Source: Dichetophora obliterata (lineage: Eukaryota; Arthropoda; Insecta; Diptera; Sciomyzidae). From it: DNA of 64,000 nucleotides. Where the stretch lies: NCBI GenBank assembly GCA_963920525.1, contig OY986436.1:30845318-30909317 (forward strand), written 5' to 3'. The translations under genes were made by a program, and so were the position numbers. The notes beneath the pieces are model-generated. The model worked only from the letters and a program-made list of their open reading frames with translations. It ran no database searches and had not been told where the DNA came from. Of the stretch, positions 34,738 to 44,151 are shown in pieces (within the stretch, counting starts at the first letter, position 1; every line of letters begins with the position of its first letter).

Positions 34738-36375
34738 CACTGCGTTACACACATTGGCCGCATTCAGCGCAGACAACTGCTGTGAACTGTAATGGTAGCG
34801 CTACTTTAGTTCACGATGTTTTTCTCTGAATGTGTTGCTACTCTACACGTCAGAAGTTAGATTCAATTTAATTTTTATGTAAATTTAATTCAATTGCAAA
34901 GGTCTCTTAAATTTGCTGCGTTCTTTCTGCGTTTATTAATTTAACAGCGTCAGTAACAGCATCTGACAGTTAAGCAAACAGTTGTGTTCATGTAGCATAG
35001 AATTTGATCGCTCGATGAAAAGGCGTTCGCTACTTTATCAGTTTTAGTTAGAGCTACCAAATTTGTACCATTCAGCAAATTTTTACACAACAGTTACCAA
35101 CTGTTGTCTGCGCTGAATGCGGCCATTCTGTCCTATGAACAAAACATACCTTTTCGGAAGGAGGGGAAAAAATAAAAATACACTTGTATTGTTGTTTTTC
35201 ATGCACACGTCAGAATTTTTTTTTTAAATGTTTTAAGTTCTTTGGTGCAACACAGTAGGATTGCTTCATATTTTTGTTGGAAAAAATAGAAAGAGTTTTT
35301 CGAATTTGATAAAACTTCATTTCTAAGCGTTCCAAAATTTGTATCGGTTTTTTGTACTGGGTTCGGTTTGTTAAATAACTGGTTTCTTTTGAATATTTTT
35401 TTAAATACCTAAATACTTTATGTGTTTATTTCAGAAATTCTTTTTTTTTGTGCTAGTTACGGCTTTTATTTTAACATAAACTTTTTTCACAGTAGTAAAA
35501 TTCATAATACACTTCATTAAGTACATAATTATGTTAAGAAAATGCGAAATATTTGAAAAAACAAATTATTTTAAAGAAACTTGGATCTATTATATTGGCG
35601 TTTGTAGGCATATGTCTTAGTGTCGCGACAAATAGGCCACGAGTATTTGCCAAGGATGTGCGTAAAGTTTCAGCCTTTAAAGCGCTTTTAAATGGTCTCT
35701 ATGTCCTGATGGAACCTTTTGCCATGATCATCGCTAAAAGGCACTAAATCATAAGGGAAAAATTCTGAATGGTTGTGAATGAAGTGTATCTTTAGCGACA
35801 TTTAAACACCCATTACGTAATATGTCGACATCATTTCTGCGACAGTATTTTTGTAATTGGTTTTACACAAAATAAAAGGTCCAAGTTTCTTTAAAATCAT
35901 TTTTTTTCAAACATCTCGCTTTTTCTTAACATAATTATGTTCATAACGAATTATAATGTGAATTTTTACTATTGTGAAATAAATGCATAAAAAAATAAAA
36001 GCCGTAACCGGTACAAAAAAGCAAATGAATTTCTGAAATCACCTTACAAAGAATTAAGGTATTATAACATTACCCCAAAAAACCGGTTATTTAACAAACT
36101 GAACCCGGTACAAAAAACCGATACCAAATTTAGAACCAGCGTATACGTTTGTAAATGAAGTTTATTCAAATTCGAACAACTCCTTCTACTTTTTCCCAAC
36201 AAATATATGTAGCCATCCCACTGTGTTGCACCAAAGAACTTAAAACATTAAAAAAAAAAATTCTGACGTATACATGAAAAACGACAATACACGTGTATTT
36301 TTATTTCTTACCCCTTTCCGAAAAGGTATATTTGCTTCATAGGACAGAAAAAAAGCACTTTTTTGTAACGCGGTG
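34738..36375. mobile_element. large foldback element, left arm interrupted
   Basis: The ends are CACTGCGTTAC and the complement of CACCGCGTTAC, with TTA outside both (34735-34737 and 36376-36378). The arms are hundreds of bases long. They share CTGTCCTATGAA, ATACCTTTTCGGAA, TTCTGACGT, GGTGCAACACAG, AATTTGTATCGGTTTTTTGT and AACATAATTATG segments, and one arm carries an inserted MITE. The unique centre (about 35560-35900) holds a 64-codon open frame (35553-35747) that I do not recognise. A 3-bp TTA target would fit PIF/Harbinger, but no transposase is present. Confidence 0.55.
34756..35124. mobile_element. MITE with GGCCGCATTCAGCGCAGACA ends, copy 1
   Basis: The termini GGCCGCATTCAGCGCAGACA and their complement bound 369 bp. 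ATT occurs on both sides as a 3-bp duplication. A close copy lies at 51479-51840. This copy sits 18 bases inside the left end of the larger foldback element and interrupts its arm, so it arrived later. Confidence 0.8.
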
Positions 36376-36378
36376 TTA

Positions 36379-37085
36379 TGTTGTAAATTGATATGTACTT
36401 GGTTTTTACTACTTTTTACTTATTATTTTTGCTTAAATTAAGCAAAATTTTGAAGTAGATAAAAACTTATGTTCAAGTTTAGCTCAATATTTAGAAAACA
36501 GTGTTCTTCGTGTAGTAAATTTTTAAACTTTGTTCGTGAACAAAGTTAAATAGTCGGTAATATCTAAAAAGCACTGCTAAATCAGCTTTTCTGGGTTCAA
36601 TAGCTTTGCTAACCTAGATTCTTTTTTTCTTGGTTGTGTTTTTTGCTTTTTTATGTGAAAACTCTCAAAAAAGAAGGCCTTGTTAAGAATGCCTTATTAA
36701 GAATGACTGATTAACGCTCATTTAAGTGCAGGGAAAGAAGCGCTCTATGAAGTTAAACAAATGTTGTACATTCAGCAACGACTAAAGATATTGTTTACAT
36801 TCCAGAAATACTTTCTCGATTACATTAAACTAATTATTTTGCTTTATGTAATTATAAAAAAAATATGTATTAAATGTAGAATTTCAAAAATGGTTCAAAT
36901 CAATGTTTAAAATGCAATAATAATACTATTACTTCGTTTTGTACAAAGAAAATAGCGTCATCTGCATGCCAAAACCATGAATGTGCTTTTTTATAGTTTT
37001 TGGGAAAACGAGTTTGAAGGTTGAATGCTTCTGAAAGTAAGGGAAGTAAAATTTTTTTAAATTTTCATTTACCGAATGGTTAGTA
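36379..37085. other. intron stretch without recognised element
   Basis: AT-rich. CTGCATGCCAAAACCATGAA at 36962-36981 is an inverted copy of a word repeated at 38.1-38.9 kb. Confidence 0.4.
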
Positions 37086-38043
37086 CACTCATGGTCAAAA
37101 AAACGGCCGAATTAATAATTTTATAACAAATATTCTTTTTCTTGAATTATAACACAGTGTGACGAAATCGACCAAAAAAAAAGCACACCCAATCTTTATT
37201 GAAATTCTTAAAGAGGGATATATTGAGAGTCCATTGCATCTAATTTGACCATTCAATGTCGTCAAATTTTTTTCAATTTATTTTTAAAATTGAAGTCTTC
37301 GAATTTTGTTGTGCCGACATTCGTTGAATTTTTACAGCCATTTGCCTTGTTAAAAATCAAAAATAAAATGCTTTTCTTTTGGGTAGAATTTTGCCGAGAA
37401 CAAGTCTTTGTAAAATATTTGACGAAATGGGTGCATTTTGTATGGTATCAAACACATACATAAGAAGCAATTTTTGGACGAACAAAAAAATAACGTTAAA
37501 ATAGACGCCATTTAGCGAATTCTTAACCGATTTCGATGTTCTTAAGTTCAATGGAAAGGTATTTTACGTTCAATTAACATCTGTTAAAAAACAGAAGTCA
37601 ACAATAGAATATTATTTCATTAAAATTTATAGAAACACAATTTCTTTTTAATTTAAGTAAAAGTACAAGAATTTGCTGCGCAACACGCTTCATTTTGTAT
37701 TGTATCGAATTTCTTTTTACGTAGCCTTATTATAAGCAAAATTCTACGGAAAAGAAATCAATTTTATTTTTCATTTCCAACAAGGCAAATGGCTGTAAAA
37801 CTTCAATGAACACCTGCACAACAAAATTTGAAGACTGCAACTTTTAAAATAAATTTAAAAAAATTGTGACGAAATTGAGAGGTCAAATCAGGTGCGATGG
37901 ACTCTCAACATGTCCCTTTCAAGAAGTACTATAAAGTTTGGTTGTGTTTTTTGGTCGATTTCGGCACACTGTGTTATATATAGGTCAAGAAAAAGAATAT
38001 TTGTTATTAAGTTATTGAGTCGGCTTTTTTTTGGCCGTAAATG
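37086..38043. mobile_element. TA-inserting foldback element
   Basis: Left CATGGTCAAAAAAACGGCC (from 37096) pairs with right GGCCGTAAATG read on the other strand (arms share TAACAAATATTCTTTTTCTTGA, ACACAGTGTG and CGAAATCGACCAAAAAA, about 300 bases in all). TA lies outside both ends (37084-37085 and 38044-38045). A third arm copy lies at 13.7 kb. The open frames at 37245-37551 are arm sequence. Length is 958 bp. Confidence 0.65.
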
Positions 38044-38071
38044 TATTTAGTGACTTAACAAGAGTTTAAAA

Positions 38072-38880
38072 TTTGCCATGCCTACCTCTCTTCAAAGGGA
38101 TTTTAAAACACATTCATTGTTTTGGCATGCAGAAACATTCCAATTTATATAAATTTCATGCTTACAAAGAATCGAGTAATGTAGTATGAATGTAGAAGAT
38201 CTGTTATTTATTGATACTTTGGTTTGCATATATGTGGGCATTATGTCCCTCGACTTATGCTTAAAATTTGGCTATCCAAATTTGCACAAAAATTCCGAAT
38301 TATAAAACATTCATGCTTCAAGGAATCGAGAAATGTATGAATATGAAGGATCTGTTTTTTCCTAATACTTTGGTTTGCAGATATGTGAACATTAGGTCCC
38401 TGGACTTATGATTTAAATATGGTTGTCTAACCTCACTCCTAATGGATTTAAGAACACATTTATTGTTTTGGCATGTAGAAAAATTGCAATTTTGTTTAAA
38501 TGTTTTTGCCAGAACAATGAATGTATTCATATTTTTGCCATGATGAAAAAAATAAATAAAAAGAAACACATTTATTGATTTAGAGCTGTAGTATTAAGGC
38601 AGATCTGATCCACATTCCTATTTCATATGTTGATACAATAGGGGTATTCACGGGTTAATGCGAAACGCAGTTGCGACGATGCAAAAATGCATGATTGCGA
38701 ACTTTCGCATCGTTCCAACAACGAACACATTGGAAGCAATTTCGAAACATTCATTTTCACATTCTTGCAATTTGCAACAACCCGTGAATACCCCTAATGT
38801 TCCTTATATAAAATTGCATCGGAAACAGCAATAAACCCAAAATCTTTTTTTTTAACATTCATGGTTTTGTCATGCAGGGG
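38072..38880 (+). repeat. imperfect direct repeats
   Basis: A 22-base word close to CATTCATTGTTTTGGCATGC recurs at 38111, 38457 and 38856. A longer block (TTCATGCTT..GAATCGAG..ATACTTTGGTTTGCA..ATGTCCCT) occurs at about 38157-38280 and 38311-38430. A small MITE is inserted before the third word. Confidence 0.55.
38641..38794. mobile_element. 154-bp MITE
   Basis: The ends are GGGGTATTCACGGGTT and its exact complement, with TA on both sides (38639-38640 and 38795-38796). Inner arms carry GCATCGT and GCAACTG-like words. The ends resemble those of the split MITE at 58318 (GGGCATTTCACG). Confidence 0.7.
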
Positions 38881-40481
38881 ACGATATAAAAAATTTATAT
38901 TCAAAATGAACGTAAAGATATCTAAATAAATATTTTGAGTGTGCTAATATTTCAACATTAATATTTGAATGATTTTTAATAGAGAAAAATTAAAAAATCC
39001 TTTCCCTTTATATACAAATCCTTTTGGTCTTAGTGTACAAGTATTTATAATTTTTTCCTGTTTATAATGCTAATTTTAACGAGCACAATTATTTTGACAA
39101 CTGCCATTTTCCCTGCTTAAAGCAATTCTATTACCATTGATCAATGAAAATCGATGCGCAAATTCCTAACAAATCTCTTGGAAGTAATAATATAAAAGTG
39201 AATTGGAAAAATATTTTGACCAGAAAAAATGTTTACTAACTTTTTGCCTAAAATAGATTTCCAGTTCAATATTTTGTATTTGCTTAGTTATCTATTATAA
39301 CTTAAAACAATTTAAAAAATTTTATATTTTTTGTTAATTTTGACCTGTAACATCATACGACAGCACATTTCACACACGAAGTAAGCCATATAGTACAGGA
39401 TAGTGAAACTTCGCTCTCACTTTATTTGGAACCTCAGGATTTTTTTAAAAGGATTTTTAAGTTACAAAAAAGGAATATTTAAAAAAATTTATTAAAATAC
39501 TTAAATGAAAGAAGATCTCTTTTTTCAAAAAACATTGTAAAAGCTTTTTTGATTTGTTATTAAATGTAATGGAAGTTTTTTTACTAAAAACAAATGGAAA
39601 ATTATTTCCATAAATTTTCAAATAAAACATAAGTCAATTAAACTTATCTACATATTTGGTATGGATGTATTGTCACTTCGTATTTCTGATAAAAGAGATT
39701 GTCCTCTTTCATTTGCTACCCATTTTGTCACATTTGAAGGTTTTAAGTACTTAAATAATTTTTTTTAGCAATTCCTTTTTGTAATTATAAAGTCCTTTTA
39801 AAAAAAAACCTAACTTTATAGACAAAAAGTGAGAACGCAGTTTTAATGTCCCTTGACTTTAGGTTCACGTGTATATTGTTTACTTCATTTGTGCAATTTT
39901 TTCCCTTTAATTGTGGTACAGTGTAATAAAGTCATAGAACAGTAGTTAATAAATAGATGTTAACTTTGATTAAATCTGAATCTTATGGTTAATAAATATT
40001 TGTCAACTTTGCTTAAATCTTAATCTTTTAGCTTGCAACAAAAATAAACCTCATGTAATAAAATAACGTTTTAAACAGATTTTGCCGACAAATTCTTTAA
40101 TTTTTTAACAATGTTGACTAATCATAGATCATGACAAAATAGAAAGTTTTTGTAATCATGTGGAAATAATTATTTTTTTCCTTGAGTGTTGTCTGAAAGA
40201 ACTTGTATATGAATGAAACAAATATTTATTTAAGTTATTTGTAGATGGCCCAATTTAATCTGAAATAAGCGTGAACAAGACATTTTATAAGCTGTGATTA
40301 TTTTTTGTTCCTTGTGGCCTTTATACACCCTAACTAAGTCTCAAGTGTCCTATTATTTGCAAACTAAAGATTCTGGCATTTCTTCTTACATTTTTTTTTA
40401 TTTCTGTTTCTGTTTTTCAATTTGTTTTTTTTATTGTCTTTTTTTTTTTGGTTAAAACTTAAGTAACACTAATCTACACAC
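38881..40481. other. intron stretch without recognised element
   Basis: AT-rich. No repeat or exon could be supported. It lies in the last intron of the Ig-superfamily gene. Confidence 0.4.
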
Positions 40482-40571
40482 CTTTTCGTTTGCCAGGATT
40501 TTCAGAATCTTCACCATTTTCCATACCCTTCGACTGGTGATAAAGTTCGGAGCTTTTGATGCGTTTTTTAC
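40482..40571 (-). CDS. Ig-superfamily gene, linker exon (basic-acidic)
   Basis: On the minus strand the acceptor is CACACAG|GT (pyrimidine-rich upstream) and the donor is AAAAG|GTGTGT. The 90-base exon completes Gly from the previous exon and reads KKRIKSSELYHQ, then an acidic stretch GMENGEDSENP, then GKRK. This is the membrane-proximal linker expected after the last Ig domain. It leaves one base (G), so phase is 1 on both sides. If the donor is not used the frame runs two more codons into TAG (40474-40476), which would give an alternative end GKRKGV without any anchor. Confidence 0.7.
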
Positions 40572-40835
40572 CTGTGTGTTTGGAGAGAAAAAGAAAGAAA
40601 AAAAAAACAATCACTATGAACAAGTACAAGAAAAGGCTGAAAAAATAGCTAGCAATTGGCATTGAAAGAGAGTTTTTTGTTTAAAAAAAAAACAGTCGTA
40701 AATTATGCAATTCTCACTACAGCCTCAATGGAGTTAAGATTATTTTTTTTTTATAAAGGGACACAGGCGTGTAGACTAAAAATAAACAGGTAAAATAACC
40801 ATAATTTGGCATTATTTTTGACTCAAATATAATAA

Positions 40836-41317
40836 CCCAGTGGCGAAAGTAGCCTTCGAAGACGCTGACTTTGAAACCGTCGTTGAAGACAACGGAGTAA
40901 CAATATGTGTTTTTTGCTGACCTGTATTCATAAATTCAGGAGCAAAATAAATCGTATGAAATGTTTGTCAAAAATTTTTTTTAAAATTTTTCAAATATAT
41001 ATTAAAAAGCAGAAAATCTGGCTTCAATGATGGATCGATCCATGAAGGGAATGAGTGAGAGCGGAAAGCATAAAGCAGGAGAGCACGATGGGGCAAACAC
41101 AAGCAGAGGTGTACTGGTTTTAAGCGAACACGTTGGGCAGTACTTGGATTCTATCCGTCGTCGAAGACATGGCGAAGAATAGTCTTGTAAGTCGTTTTGC
41201 TAATTTGTTCGAAATGGTCTTCGAGCACAGCTATAGGATTGGAGCGATCTGTCCTCGAAGACTGAGTGCTGTCTTGAAAGACGTCTTCGATGACGGATAC
41301 ATTCGTTCTCCACTGGG
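40836..41317. mobile_element. MITE with CCCAGTGG ends
   Basis: The left end CCCAGTGGCGAA and right end TTCTCCACTGGG are near-complements. Inner arms share TTCGAAGAC-type words in both directions. No clear target duplication. The open frame at 41133-41393 is element sequence. It lies in an intron of the Ig gene. Confidence 0.5.
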
Positions 41318-42304
41318 AAGTCTTATTGTAAGAACAAGAAATACTTGTACTTCATTAAAAAAATATTTTAAAATTATCGAATATGTGTATTGAAATGTGT
41401 ATTTTTGTATGAACACATGAAATTGAACAAAGAAATAGGTCCGACATTTAATAATGAATACCTAAATTCATTCAGTGGATGTTTTTTATTCATTAAAAAT
41501 TGTATCAAGCCTACAAAAAATCTATGTTTTTGATCATGTGACCATTATTACAACAAGCTCTTAAATTTTAAAAAAAAATTCTTTTCTTTGCTTAGCCTTC
41601 TTCAAGTCACTGACCTAAAAAAATGTTGTGACTTTGATAACATTTAATACTAGTTTTCAATATTTTCGGTTTTATACCAAAAATTTGAGAGGAGCAAGAA
41701 AAAAACGTTTACCACTCAGCTTAAGCAACAGCATCAGAGTAACACAATCTCGAGTCCAGGCATAACTAAATCACTGTCTTTGCCCTTTCCTTCTCCTTCT
41801 CCTCCTTACAGCCGTCAATAACACGTCACGCATAAACTTGCTTTAGCCCTTATGCGTCCTTGTGCTTGCTTATGACATGAATCATTCAGAAAAGGTCCTT
41901 CGACAGCTAGGAGTGCGCGCTGACGATTATATTTCGCCACCGGATTTGAATAAGTAATAAATTATTTATTTAGAAATTCATATTCTCAGTGCACAGTGGA
42001 GCCAAGAGGCGACAGAAGTGTGCTAAAGAAGCATAAATAAACAGATAGCTAGCCTTGTGTAGCTGCAAGGATAGAGATTAGCGAGGAGCAGGGTTCAGCT
42101 GTTCTTAAATTTAGTTATTCGTTTGTTTTTTTTCCCCCTTTTTGTATTATTTTTCTTTCTTGTTCTTCTGCTATTTATGCGAAGTGGTCTATTATTTTGT
42201 AGCTACTGTTGTACTGTGGCTAAAATACTTCCTTCTTTAGTAAAAATATGAGTAGACAGAGGGCGGGAAAGGAGCGACAAAATTGTACATCCGCTGACAC
42301 TCAC
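41318..42304. other. intron stretch
   Basis: No element or exon could be supported. It is GC-richer near 41750-42100. Confidence 0.4.
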
Positions 42305-42358
42305 CTTTGTGACGTCCTTCAAAGTTTTCCACATAGTTAACAGCATTCGGCGGTATTC
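42305..42358 (-). CDS. Ig-superfamily gene, short linker exon
   Basis: On the minus strand the acceptor is TTTCGCAG|GA and the donor is CAAAG|GTGAGT. The 54-base exon starts with two bases completing Arg from the Ig exon, reads IPPNAVNYVENFEGRHK, and leaves one base. Phase 1 on both sides lets it join the exons before and after without a stop. The IPP start right after the last strand of the Ig domain fits lachesin/DIP-group proteins. Confidence 0.75.
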
Positions 42359-42717
42359 CTGCGAAATTAATTGAAGGCAAAAAAAAAAGTGGAAGAAGAT
42401 AAAGAACATGAAAAAATTAAAAAAATGATGAAATGCTATGTTGGTATTAAAAAAAAACACAGATAGCTCATCAAAATGCAGTTTGTAGTAGAAAAATATT
42501 CAAATTCAATTTATGCCAAGTGTTAGGTCTTGGTAGAGGGAGCGGAGAGGTTGGGCGTGTTGTAGAGAGAGAATGCATAAATAAAGACTCATAATTTAGC
42601 TGTATTCATTTTTAATTTTGTTAAAGGTAAGGAATTATGAAGGCGAACAAACAGCTGCTGCTGTTGATAGTAGCAGCTAGAAATAATTGACGATCAGCTT
42701 AACTTTACATACAGTTA

Positions 42718-42947
42718 GGGCCAATTTTTCAGTGCGAGCTTAAACTCTAGTCAAATTAAATTGAGGTTATTTCACTAAAGTTGGACGTTTTAACTCGGTT
42801 TAGGCAAAAAAGAGATACATTATATGATAATTTAACTTCAACGAATGCTCAAATATCTAGTTGAACCGAGTTTAAATGTCCAATTTTAGCGAGTTAAGCT
42901 AGGTTAAATTTGACTAAAGTTTAAACTCGTACTGAAAAACTGGCTTT
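42718..42947. mobile_element. 230-bp TA-inserting MITE
   Basis: The left end carries CCAATTTTTCAGTGCGAG and the right end its near-complement (CTCGTACTGAAAAACTGG). TA lies outside both (42716-42717 and 42948-42949). The arms continue through TTAAACT and AGTCAAATT. It lies in the 0.8-kb intron between the Ig exon and the first linker exon. Confidence 0.65.
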
Positions 42948-43181
42948 TAAATAAATTAAAAACTATTATTTTTATGTTAGAAAAGCTTTAAAAATGTGTC
43001 CTCTTAAATTTCATTATACTGGATTTTGAAACTTTAGAAAACCAGAAAATTTTTTTTTTCAAGAAAAAACCTAAAAATAGTTCTGTTAGCTATTTGAGTA
43101 TTCAATCAGTTTCAACCAAAATTTGAGCATTAATATTTTTCTCAATAAAATTTCAACATAAAAATAAATGACTCTACTTAC

Positions 43182-43334
43182 TGTACAACTTGATGGTTCC
43201 ATCTGTATCTCCCAATGAGTTTTTGGCCACACATCGATAGGCACCGAATTCCGTCTGTGAAAGTGGATGTATATGCAGCTTCATTGCATTGCGGTACTCT
43301 CCAGTTTCAGAAACATTTGCCGAATATTTGCCAC
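43182..43334 (-). CDS. Ig-superfamily cell-surface protein, C-terminal Ig-domain exon
   Basis: On the minus strand the acceptor is TTTTAAG|GT after a long T-rich tract and the donor is TACA|GTAAGT, a consensus site. The 153-base exon holds 50 whole codons with no stop. It reads through strands C'-G of an I-set Ig domain, including MKLHIHPLSQTEFGAYRCVA, which carries the D/E-x-G-x-Y-x-C signature. KNSLGDTDGTIKLY follows as the last strand. This matches the third Ig domain of the lachesin / DIP group, GPI-anchored neuronal adhesion proteins that bind Dpr partners in flies (family knowledge). The exact paralogue cannot be chosen. The first half of this domain and the earlier Ig domains lie upstream and were not found before 64000. 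Confidence 0.85.
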
Positions 43335-43502
43335 CTTAAAACAAAAAAGAGAAAAATTATATATTTTTTTTTTTTGTTTCAACTTGATGATTTGCAACCT
43401 TGAGTTTACTACGAAAAAGCGTAGCAAAATAAAAGTATTAACTGCTGTGTTATTATATTCATAAATTTTTACAATTTTAGCAGCTATCGAAAATTATAAA
43501 AG

Positions 43503-43972
43503 ATAGTTGTGTTCATATTTCACCAGAGGAGAACCTTAAGAGTACGTTTAATCTTATATGCAGGTTCATTGATTTTCAGTCGCCTCTAATGAGAGACATA
43601 TTTCGTGTGAAGGCAAAATCCAAAAACATTAACCCAATAGTGGTTGTTAAATTCTACACACCCTACGATCGTAGCCGTGTCTTGAAGGCCTTTGGGGATT
43701 TTCGAAGGAGTAATAAAAAAGCGGTCAATTTGCGCGAAGTTGGTATAGAAAGTGATAACAATGTATACATACATGAGAGTCTTACCATTGACAGCCGAAA
43801 AATACTTCAAGCTGCCATCACTTATAAGCGTCAAAAAAGAATTTTTAATGCGTTTACTCGTCGAGGTGCCGTTTACATCAGGCTTCTCAAAGAAGGTGAA
43901 AGTATTCAAATTCACAATAATGAAGACCTTCAAAAGATTGTTTGTGCTGGAGATTCTGGAGATGGTGTCTAA
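43503..43972 (+). pseudogene. LINE ORF1 C-terminal part
   Basis: The frame is open from 43503 to TAA at 43970-43972. It carries a VVVKFYTPYDRSRVLKAF segment, then IYIHE-like and AAITYKRQKRIFNAFTRRGA, ending with a VRL..SIQIHNNEDL piece. This order is the ORF1 domain common in CR1/jockey-type LINEs that resembles a baculovirus FP-type protein (family knowledge). The N-terminal part is missing. Confidence 0.65.
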
Positions 43973-44151
43973 TGCAGCGGTTTTATTTTTATTTTTATAT
44001 TATTTTCAAACCATTTATTTATTGTCTTTTACTTATTTGATATTATATTCATATCTATAAATGTATGTTTAACTTTTTACGTTCTTTTCCTCTACCTTCT
44101 GTCTACCGTTCTGTCTACCTTTTACTATATTCAACCGTTTCGTCTATTTAA

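Noticed and set aside
43586..44060. Antisense and shifted frames over LINE ORF1
   Set aside because: Shadows of the ORF1 domain frame at 43503-43972.
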